Program-made: the position numbers and the translations under genes
Source of the DNA: an uncultured bacterium
Lineage (GTDB): Bacteria > Patescibacteriota > Minisyncoccia > Phycocordibacterales > Phycocordibacteraceae
DNA: 12,794 nucleotides
Direction: 5' to 3'
NCBI GenBank assembly: GCA_943914435.1
Contig: CALUBY010000015.1
Coordinates: 1-12,794 of the forward strand
The notes under the pieces: generated by a model
Seen by the model: only the letters and a program-made list of their open reading frames with translations
The model's database searches: none
What the model was told of the DNA's origin: nothing
Shown here: positions 7,242 through 12,794 of the stretch, piece after piece
Numbering within the stretch: position 1 is the stretch's first letter
How the letters are laid out: the number at the start of each line of letters is the position of its first letter

Positions 7242-7769
7242 TCAGCGCGTAAGACAGAACGGCTTAGCATCCCCGCCGAGTACCGTCTCCGCGGCACCAG
7301 GCGCGCAGACGGTAATTCTTTTTGTCGTAGCGTCTTGAGCAATGGTGTATCCGGTGTTGTAGCTTTCTGAGCCCGCGTTGCAGTCCTGACTTTGACATAG
7401 GTTTCTGCCCGTCTGAGGGTCATAGGGGAGCTCGGGGAGATAATTGGGTACGATGCAGTCACGTAAGTCATAGAGCGGACCAGCATCAGGCTCGTTTGTA
7501 ATGTAGGCAGGAGTAGAAGGGAGAGTATCAGGGCATTGGCTACTCGCGTCTTCAAAAAGGCCTCCATTGTTAGCGATATGGTTTCCAACCGCATTCAGAA
7601 TAGTTGCCACATTTGCTTGCCTCTGAGAGTTACGGGCCTGTGCGAATTGACGCAAGGGGTTCACGGCGACAAGGACAACGGTTGTGAGGATGGCAAGCAT
7701 GCCAATCACGACGAGAATCTCGATGAGCGTGAATCCTCGATCTCCGCGAGACGGTAAAGGTTGATACAT
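7242..7769 (-). CDS. Type IV pilin / GspG-like pseudopilin
   Basis: The 175-residue prepilin has a 12-residue leader ending in Gly12. Cleavage would leave Phe13 as the first residue and Glu17 at position +5 (RGFTLIEILVVIG), the hallmark of prepilin-peptidase substrates. The helix runs to about residue 36, then NPLRQFAQARNSQRQANV, a motif common in Patescibacteria pilins. The globular part has six cysteines (79, 105, 125, 130, 155, 172), enough for three disulfides. Its G-like features and size make it the best candidate for the major subunit. It is separated from the upstream pseudopilin gene by 72 bases, the only real gap among the pseudopilin genes. A weak TATTCT at 7807-7812 (minus strand) is the nearest thing to a -10 element, so separate expression is possible but not shown. 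Confidence 0.9.
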   Translation of the reverse strand: MYQPLPSRGDRGFTLIEILVVIGMLAILTTVVLVAVNPLRQFAQARNSQRQANVATILNAVGNHIANNGGLFEDASSQCPDTLPSTPAYITNEPDAGPLYDLRDCIVPNYLPELPYDPQTGRNLCQSQDCNAGSESYNTGYTIAQDATTKRITVCAPGAAETVLGGDAKPFCLTR

Positions 7770-7841
7770 GAATAGTAGATTAGTGAGTAACGCACCTGTG
7801 CAGAATAGGCAGAAAGTCTTAAAGAAAAGATAGGGTGGAGG

Positions 7842-8249
7842 TCAAATTTCTCTGAAGGAAACAGTAAAAGGTGAATCCGTCTCAGTGTTCTCTGTAAGAT
7901 GTAATTCAAGCACTCTCGTGAACTCTGCGTAGGAACCGTGCACGGTAACCACATACTGATTCTCTTCTCGCACTATTTTCTCTATGAGACAGGTGTTTGT
8001 TCCGGTAATAAACACGTCATCACCTCCCTCTGAGGGTAGGTAGTCTCGGTCTGCGGATAGTTCAAAAAGGGCAACCTGCGCACAGGTGTAGGCGTTTCCA
8101 CGAGCTTTTGCTGCGTACTCTGCTTCAAGGGCCGTAAGGCGAACGAGATACGAACTCGTTGCCGCACCCACTGAGAGTGTTAGGAGAAGAATACTTATGA
8201 TCATTACCGGTAGGAGGGCAGCAAAGCCGCGTGGGGTACCTATTGTCAT
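7842..8249 (-). CDS. GspK/PilX-like minor pseudopilin lacking Glu+5
   Basis: The 135-residue protein begins with a short basic leader (TPRG) and a long hydrophobic helix (FAALLPVMIISILLLTL), so cleavage is expected after Gly8. Position +5 is Leu13, not glutamate. In type II secretion systems the subunit without Glu+5 is GspK, which caps the pseudopilus tip with GspI and GspJ. This gene follows the I- and J-like genes, consistent with the K position, although it is much shorter than typical GspK (about 300 residues) and closer in size to PilX. Cys56 and Cys87 may form a disulfide. Its ATG overlaps the stop of the upstream gene as ATGA (8246-8249), which implies translational coupling. The remainder of the protein is not recognisable to me. 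Confidence 0.78.
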   Translation of the reverse strand: MTIGTPRGFAALLPVMIISILLLTLSVGAATSSYLVRLTALEAEYAAKARGNAYTCAQVALFELSADRDYLPSEGGDDVFITGTNTCLIEKIVREENQYVVTVHGSYAEFTRVLELHLTENTETDSPFTVSFREI

Positions 8250-8623
8250 GGAGCATTTGGGTAGAACGTTGTATGAAATGAACGCCGTAAGGGTGTGGCG
8301 TGTGCTCCAGCGTCGAGAGTGAAGAAGACGTGGGTGTGTCGAGGAGATTCAACACTTCCGTCCCCAGACTCCGAAATCTCGATGTCTGTTACCTGGTAGC
8401 GGGTGAGAGATTCCATTTTTTCTGTAAGCAGGTTTGTGCCGTATGCTTGCAAGTGTGTGCGAGCCATATACACCATGAAGCGTCCATCATGTTCCATACG
8501 AGTCTCTGTTCGATAGGTGGCTGAGAATGTTGCTGTCGCATATGCGCTCGCAAGCGCACCCGATATAAGGAGCGATAGGAGACTCAGATATACGAGCATC
8601 TCTATAAGTGAAAAACCTTTCAT
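8246..8623 (-). CDS. Minor pseudopilin, GspJ-like position
   Basis: The start is set at 8621-8623, giving 125 residues that begin MKGFSLIEMLVYLSL. This ATG overlaps the upstream stop as ATGA (8620-8623), and it leaves a three-residue leader ending in Gly3, with Phe at +1 and Glu8 at +5. An in-frame upstream ATG at 8695 would add 24 residues inside the preceding gene and place the cleavage site implausibly far from the N-terminus. The hydrophobic helix runs to about residue 26 and is followed by a short beta-rich domain without cysteines. Position in the operon (third of H-I-J-K) suggests a GspJ/PilW role at the pilus tip. Sequence similarity outside the N-terminus is not recognisable. Confidence 0.85.
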   Translation of the reverse strand: MKGFSLIEMLVYLSLLSLLISGALASAYATATFSATYRTETRMEHDGRFMVYMARTHLQAYGTNLLTEKMESLTRYQVTDIEISESGDGSVESPRHTHVFFTLDAGAHATPLRRSFHTTFYPNAP

Positions 8624-10008
8624 GAGCCTGAAAGTCGGAGAAGGGTGCCGCCCGTAGACGAATTCAAGGCTACGTAGAGAGACCTTCCTCCACAAACAAG
8701 CGCGCTTGCGTACTGACTCTCCTCGGTGAGGATGATGCCGGGTAGTTCTCTTGGTGTGGACCCTCCAGTATCAAACCGTTTGAGTTCATTTCTGGTGAGC
8801 GCGAGTAACTGAAACCCGTGGTTTACGAGACCGGCAATACTGCCTTCCGTGTCTCCTATTTCAAGAGGATGAGCAAGGTCTCCCTGACTGAACCAGTACA
8901 GTTCTTTTGAATATAAAGGTGAGGATCGCCCCAGATAAAGATCACGTCCCGACAGGGAAAGGTGCTGCGATATGCCCGCCCCTGGTGGTCGCCCTGTTTT
9001 CGTAAAAACCATTCCTTCTTGAGGCTCTGTACTGTCCGTGAGTATGACCGCACGATTTCCAAGGATACTGTTATCAGCCGTAGCAAGATAGGCATACCCG
9101 TTACTCACCTCGACGTCGTTCACGCTTGCGCCAACTTCCATGCTACCTATTTGCACGGGATGCGTGGGGTGCTCTACATCAAGGATTAAAAATTCTGGAC
9201 CCTCGGGAGAAGAACGCAGCCCCACATAGAGTCGTTCATCGTGGTAGGTAATACTGCGAGTGGCAGGGAGAGCATAGGAAGCAAGAAGCGTGAGTCCGTG
9301 TTCAAACGAAAACACGTCAAGCGAGGCGCAAGGGGATGCGTTACTGCACGATGGGGACGAGACGGCGTACGCATTCGAAGGCGAGAGAGCGATTGCTGTG
9401 TACCCGATAGTGGTGCTTGTTGCTCGATCATGCGAGGCAGACATGACGGGGTGCGTCTCATTGGTATCGAATAAAAACAGCGAGGGCTCATTAATCGTTG
9501 GTGTTGTTGATGCAGCAACTAGTACTCGGTGTCGATTGGCAGCAACGGCATGTAAGGCCGGAAAGTGACCTGTTTCTGGAAGTACTTCATGCCGGAGGGG
9601 CTGTTCCCAATTACCTATGAGAAGGGGACTGCATGGGTAGTGCGAAGCGCTCGCATAATCGGTTACAAACCCTTCAATGGAGAGGGTGCGAGATTTTGTT
9701 CCTACCCCAGGCCACGAAGCCACACTGTAGAGATATTTGCTGCTCTGGTCTCCTCGATAGCGCTCAGAGAGGTTGATTACAATATCATCGTGACGTTCAG
9801 TGGTAGATGCGCTTCGTGTATATCCATCGGCTCCTCGGGCATATTCTCGCGAAAGGACGCGTTCTGCGTATGCAAGGGCTTCTTGGTGTGTTCGAGCAAC
9901 TCTTAGTACTTCCGGTATGCCAAGCAATACAAACGTAACGGTGATGAGGGTCGTCGACATGATTGCGAACGCTACCAGTACTTCAACTAATGAAAAACCA
10001 CGGGTCAT
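8620..10008 (-). CDS. Giant GspI-like pseudopilin fused to an LVIVD-type beta-propeller
   Basis: The 462-residue protein starts with a perfect class III signal: leader MTRG, then FSLVEVLVAF, with cleavage after Gly4 and Glu9 at +5. Its N-terminus resembles GspI. GspI proteins are normally about 120 residues, and roughly residues 1-120 here fit that. The remaining 340 residues look like beta-propeller blades. One unit reads FLILDVEHPTHPVQIGSM, then VNDVEVSNGYAYLATAD, close to the LVIVD consensus (a strand, then SxPxxPxxxG, then GxAYVA). Weaker copies lie around 153-190, 205-262, 345-385 and 395-455. Cysteines 126, 221, 227 and 439 sit in this part. Cell-surface display at the pilus or pseudopilus tip, perhaps as an adhesin or ligand-binding head, is inferred. 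ATGA overlaps link it to the genes on both sides (10005-10008 and 8620-8623). Confidence 0.85.
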   Translation of the reverse strand: MTRGFSLVEVLVAFAIMSTTLITVTFVLLGIPEVLRVARTHQEALAYAERVLSREYARGADGYTRSASTTERHDDIVINLSERYRGDQSSKYLYSVASWPGVGTKSRTLSIEGFVTDYASASHYPCSPLLIGNWEQPLRHEVLPETGHFPALHAVAANRHRVLVAASTTPTINEPSLFLFDTNETHPVMSASHDRATSTTIGYTAIALSPSNAYAVSSPSCSNASPCASLDVFSFEHGLTLLASYALPATRSITYHDERLYVGLRSSPEGPEFLILDVEHPTHPVQIGSMEVGASVNDVEVSNGYAYLATADNSILGNRAVILTDSTEPQEGMVFTKTGRPPGAGISQHLSLSGRDLYLGRSSPLYSKELYWFSQGDLAHPLEIGDTEGSIAGLVNHGFQLLALTRNELKRFDTGGSTPRELPGIILTEESQYASALVCGGRSLYVALNSSTGGTLLRLSGS

Positions 10009-10430
10009 GGCGTTTGTCCGGGCACGATGCGTCCTCGTTCGCTCACTTCGACAATCAGTCTTTCATTGAGTGAGTAAAGGGCTTTAGCTCCTGGAAGTCC
10101 TTTTTTAAAAAAGAGAGGAGTACCTTCTGTATGTATGACGGCACCGCTCTGCGGCAGTTCTACTGTAGAGTGTTGTGTATCGGAATCGGGCACGTGTTCC
10201 TCAAAGACTATGAAGGAATCGTCTCCAATAGAAACGCCATACGAACCAACACTCAGGGTTGATTTGCTACGGGCAAGCATAAGAGCGTCCTCAAGGTGGT
10301 CTCTGTCGGTGCGTGCAGATCCTGCGCCAAGATCTTTCGTTGTGGCAATCATGCCTGTCGCGATACAAAACGTAAGCATCCCCACTACCATGAGCACTTC
10401 AATGAGTGACATGCCTCGTGTCTTACCCAT
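10005..10430 (-). CDS. GspH-like minor pseudopilin
   Basis: The 141-residue prepilin has leader MGKTRG and mature N-terminus MSLIEVLMVVGML, with Glu11 at +5. The +1 residue is Met7 instead of the usual Phe, which prepilin peptidases generally tolerate. The middle part (DRDHLEDALMLARSKS) is the helical segment common in GspH/FimT-type subunits that precedes the beta-rich domain. The protein lacks cysteine in the globular part. Its first eight bases overlap the end of the platform-protein gene. It stands first among the pseudopilin genes, which is the usual GspH position when GspG is located elsewhere. Confidence 0.87.
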   Translation of the reverse strand: MGKTRGMSLIEVLMVVGMLTFCIATGMIATTKDLGAGSARTDRDHLEDALMLARSKSTLSVGSYGVSIGDDSFIVFEEHVPDSDTQHSTVELPQSGAVIHTEGTPLFFKKGLPGAKALYSLNERLIVEVSERGRIVPGQTP

Positions 10431-11475
10431 GCATTCCTTGGGTTATTTGATAGACGGGCGTAATGATGGCGAGTGCTATGAATCCGACAAGAAATCCCAT
10501 GAGTATCATGAGGGCAGGTTCGACGAATGCCGTGAGGTGATTGCTCGCAGTGTCGAATTCATTTTCATAGTGCTTTTCAAGTACCTGAAACATGGCAGGT
10601 AAGGTGCCGGTACGTTCGCCCGCCGCTATCAGCTGTACACAGGTCCTTGGAAAGCAGTGAGTGTGCATTCCAAGTGCGTGAGACAGTTTCTCTCCTTCTA
10701 AAACAAGGGTGCGACAGGAGTGCATTGCGTCAGCGTAGATCTGGATTTTGGAGACCGATGCAAGCTCAAGAGCACGAATAATAGGCACTCCCGAGGTAAG
10801 TAACACGGACAGCGTGCGAGAGGTGTGAGTAAGCTGAAACGCAGAGACCATGGCACCAATACCGGGAGTCTTGAGTACCACGCGTTCTGTTACTCTCCGT
10901 ACCGTTGGATTCTTAAGAAGGAATACTGCAGCAACACAAAGAATCGCGACTCCAGAAAGTAGAGCAATGCCATGCTTCGCTCCAATATCAGAAAGGGCGA
11001 TGAGGGTGCGGGTGGTAAAGGGAAGTTCCGTACCAAATCCTCGAAACAAAGGGACTATTTTAGGAAACGCATAGAGAATAAGAAACGAGCATATTCCAAG
11101 AGTTATGAAAATAACTAACGCAGGATAAGCAAGTGCTCCGAGTACCTTGCGCGAGAGTGCTCTCTGCTTTTCAAGGGTTTCTGCCACGTGCCCAAGAGCT
11201 TCTCGCATGGTTCCGCTTTCTTCACCAATTTCAATAAGAGTGACAGAAAACGATGTAAACACTCGAGGGAAATCCCGCATACTTTGCGAGAGGGTTCGCC
11301 CCTCAACAATCCCATAGGTAAGTCTTTCTAATAGGTACGCTTCATTTCGGGCGCTTTGTGTTAGAAGCTCGAGTGCCTCACGTAGTGATATGCCCGCGTG
11401 AAGGTACGTAGAAAGACTACGAGTGAAGATAATTTGTTGCGCTACTCCAAATCCAAGCAGAAGCGGCTTACGCAT
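10423..11475 (-). CDS. Type II secretion / type IV pilus platform protein (GspF/PilC)
   Basis: This polytopic inner-membrane protein couples the ATPase to pilin extraction and assembly. Two repeated GspF domains are seen (about 14-135 and 212-340), each with the conserved glycine motif: GEESG at 84-88 and GERTG at 286-290. Membrane helices lie at about 114-138, 168-187 and 319-342, the usual arrangement. At 350 residues it is slightly short for the family (about 400), mainly because the cytoplasmic N-terminal extension is reduced. The start overlaps the ATPase gene by 8 bp, and the end overlaps the GspH-like gene by 8 bp. No second, PilT-type motor partner is in the window. Confidence 0.95.
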   Translation of the reverse strand: MRKPLLLGFGVAQQIIFTRSLSTYLHAGISLREALELLTQSARNEAYLLERLTYGIVEGRTLSQSMRDFPRVFTSFSVTLIEIGEESGTMREALGHVAETLEKQRALSRKVLGALAYPALVIFITLGICSFLILYAFPKIVPLFRGFGTELPFTTRTLIALSDIGAKHGIALLSGVAILCVAAVFLLKNPTVRRVTERVVLKTPGIGAMVSAFQLTHTSRTLSVLLTSGVPIIRALELASVSKIQIYADAMHSCRTLVLEGEKLSHALGMHTHCFPRTCVQLIAAGERTGTLPAMFQVLEKHYENEFDTASNHLTAFVEPALMILMGFLVGFIALAIITPVYQITQGMHG

Positions 11476-12667
11476 ACGAAACCCGGCTTACTTCTTCAAT
11501 GGTAGTAATGCCTTTACGAGCCTTCTCAAGTCCGTCTTCGGCAAGAGTACGCATACCAAGTTCTCGAGCAACGGTTCGCAGTGTATCGAGATTCTCTCGT
11601 ACGAGCAAAGATCGCCGAATCCCTTCATCAACTCTAAGTATTTCAAAAACTCCGATTCTTCCTTTGTATCCGCGTCCCTGGCATAGAGCACAGCCACGAC
11701 CTCGGTAGAATAGTTCGTTTCCAGATATGCTTACATCGACGAGACTTCGTACGTTTTCAAGAAGTCTTTCTTCGGGGCGGGATTCTTCTCGGCACGCCAC
11801 GCATATGCGTCGCACCAGTCTTTGTGCAACGACACACTGAAGCGTACTCGCAATAAGATACGAGTCTACGCCAAGCTCAGTAAGGCGCGGTAGAGCAGAC
11901 AATGCATCATTCGTGTGGAGGGTTGAAAGAACAAGATGTCCGGTAAGGGCGGCGTTTGCAGCGAGTGCTGCAGTCTCTGTGTCCCGTATTTCGCCCACCA
12001 TAAGAATGTCTGGATCCTGACGAAGAACCGAGCGAAGGCCTGAAGCAAAAGTCATACCGTGCTCACTCTGAATCGGTATTTGATGAATACCTGGCAAGGA
12101 ATATTCCACGGGGTCTTCAAGAGTCACGATAGAGCGTGTGTCTCTATCGAGCATGCCCAAGAGGGAATAGAGGAGGGTGGTTTTTCCGCTTCCGGTGGGC
12201 CCTGTCGCGAGTACAAGACCTTGGGAACGTTCCAGGGCTCGGGTGAGCATAAGCTCGTGCGTATAGCGACATCCAAGACTACGGAGGGTGCGGGTGGTTA
12301 CTGAGGGTGGTAGAAGCCTGAGGACCGCATTCTCTCCGTGGTATCCCGGGATAATAGATACACGAATATCAAGATCGTATGAGCTTGATTCGAATCTGAA
12401 TCTGCCGTCTTGTGGACGCATGTGCTCATCCGTACGCAACCCCGCAAGGACCTTGAGTCTTGCGAGCACCGCATCCTGAAGATTGCTTGGAACGACGTGG
12501 GTGTCCTCAAGCATTCCATCGAGACGCATGCGCACCTGAAGCCCGCTTTGCTCATGGCGTAGATGTATATCAGACGCACCAAGGTCGCAGGACTGCTTGA
12601 GTATCGATTCAAGCAGCTCTCTCGCTGTTACGGGGGTTGTCTCCGGTTCGGCTATGAGCAGGGTCAT
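11468..12667 (-). CDS. Type II secretion / type IV pilus assembly ATPase (GspE/PilB)
   Basis: This is the cytoplasmic hexameric motor that drives pilin assembly. The 399 residues contain the N2-type domain beginning near ASDIHLRH, Walker A GPTGSGKTT (156-164), and the Asp box around Glu184-Asp185. They also contain Walker B ILMVGEIRD (221-229) and the His box GHLVLSTLHTN (243-253). Four cysteines in two CxxC pairs (289/292 and 326/329) form the zinc-binding element characteristic of assembly ATPases and absent from PilT retraction ATPases. The protein lacks the N1 domain that contacts GspL/PilM in longer homologues (about 560 residues), so recruitment may differ. It is the first gene of the operon; the start has no Shine-Dalgarno and a leader of only about 17 bases if the -10 below is right. 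Confidence 0.96.
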   Translation of the reverse strand: MTLLIAEPETTPVTARELLESILKQSCDLGASDIHLRHEQSGLQVRMRLDGMLEDTHVVPSNLQDAVLARLKVLAGLRTDEHMRPQDGRFRFESSSYDLDIRVSIIPGYHGENAVLRLLPPSVTTRTLRSLGCRYTHELMLTRALERSQGLVLATGPTGSGKTTLLYSLLGMLDRDTRSIVTLEDPVEYSLPGIHQIPIQSEHGMTFASGLRSVLRQDPDILMVGEIRDTETAALAANAALTGHLVLSTLHTNDALSALPRLTELGVDSYLIASTLQCVVAQRLVRRICVACREESRPEERLLENVRSLVDVSISGNELFYRGRGCALCQGRGYKGRIGVFEILRVDEGIRRSLLVRENLDTLRTVARELGMRTLAEDGLEKARKGITTIEEVSRVSYA

Positions 12668-12690
12668 ATAACTGCCATAGTAGGCACGGA

Positions 12691-12696
12691 ATCATA
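12691..12696 (-). promoter_or_regulatory. Probable -10 element (TATGAT) of the pilus operon
   Basis: On the minus strand TATGAT occurs 23 bases before the ATG of the ATPase gene, matching the -10 consensus at five of six positions. Transcription would begin near 12684. No good -35 hexamer is found 16-18 bp upstream. That place is instead occupied by the palindrome at 12706-12722. Confidence 0.45.
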
Positions 12697-12705
12697 AAAG
12701 AAACC

Positions 12706-12722
12706 TCACTAAATGATAGTGA
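12706..12722. promoter_or_regulatory. 17-bp palindrome at the -35 position, candidate operator
   Basis: TCACTA (12706-12711) and TAGTGA (12717-12722) form a perfect inverted repeat around a 5-base centre. It overlaps where the -35 box of the pilus operon promoter should be, which would suit a dimeric repressor or activator. The size fits a homodimeric HTH protein. Which protein binds it cannot be told; the role is inferred. Confidence 0.4.
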
Positions 12723-12729
12723 AAATATG

Positions 12730-12760
12730 AAGAAACCACCCGTCTCAGGTCGGGTTCTTT
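12730..12760. terminator. Candidate terminator hairpin upstream of the pilus operon
   Basis: ACCCG (12738-12742) pairs with CGGGT (12751-12755) around an 8-base loop. After a 4-base bulge, AAGA (12730-12733) pairs with TCTT (12756-12759). Read on the minus strand it is followed by a T-rich stretch, so it could end a minus-strand gene lying beyond the right edge of the window. The stem is imperfect. Confidence 0.4.
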
Positions 12761-12794
12761 GTCCACCGAGACTATTAATTGCGGAGTGGTACAC

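Noticed and set aside
8624..8695. Upstream ATG start of the GspJ-like pseudopilin
   Set aside because: It would bury the prepilin cleavage site 27 residues in. The ATG at 8621-8623 overlaps the preceding stop as ATGA and gives a normal leader.
12609..12794. 61-residue minus-strand frame at the right edge
   Set aside because: It runs through the terminator hairpin, palindrome and promoter of the pilus operon and has no recognisable domain.
1..12794. CRISPR array or defence system
   Set aside because: No regularly spaced repeats, Cas-like or restriction-like proteins are visible.

Overview
The window looks like a chromosomal piece of a Patescibacteria (CPR) genome, most likely Parcubacteria-like. 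The reasons are a Chlamydia/CPR-style class I ribonucleotide reductase pair, a compact pseudopilin operon, and a RAYT-like transposase relative. Start codons generally lack a clear Shine-Dalgarno sequence, and genes overlap tightly. TGA is used as a normal stop (for example at 8620-8622), so this is standard code 11. The lineage is inferred from protein flavour; no marker gene or rRNA is present.

Layout. Bases 1-297 hold no gene I can support. On the minus strand, 298-2050 encode an OmpR-family response regulator followed by an overlapping membrane histidine kinase, with an 11-bp tandem repeat about 50 bp upstream that could be an autoregulatory box. A roughly 300-bp leader or intergenic stretch (2123-2426) without a convincing protein precedes the plus-strand nrdA-nrdB pair (2427-6448). 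NrdA carries two tandem ATP-cones and NrdB has a tyrosyl-radical-type site. A strong symmetrical terminator hairpin at 6471-6503 separates this pair from a convergent operon.

The convergent minus-strand operon runs from 12667 down to 6523. Its order is assembly ATPase (PilB/GspE), platform protein (PilC/GspF), then pseudopilins resembling GspH, GspI, GspJ, GspK and a G-type pilin, and finally a RAYT/Y1-transposase-like gene. The first six genes overlap by 4-8 bp, so they are probably translationally coupled. The order E-F-H-I-J-K matches the classical type II secretion/type IV pilus layout with G moved to the end. Prepilin peptidase, alignment proteins and secretin-like parts are not in the window.

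Most notable: the GspI-position pseudopilin is 462 aa instead of about 120. It carries a C-terminal repeat domain resembling LVIVD beta-propeller blades, so the predicted fibre tip would display a propeller. Also notable are the RAYT-like protein with a broken HUH metal motif (Gln-Tyr-His), a 17-bp palindrome over the -35 position of the probable pilus operon promoter, and the unexplained leader of nrdA.
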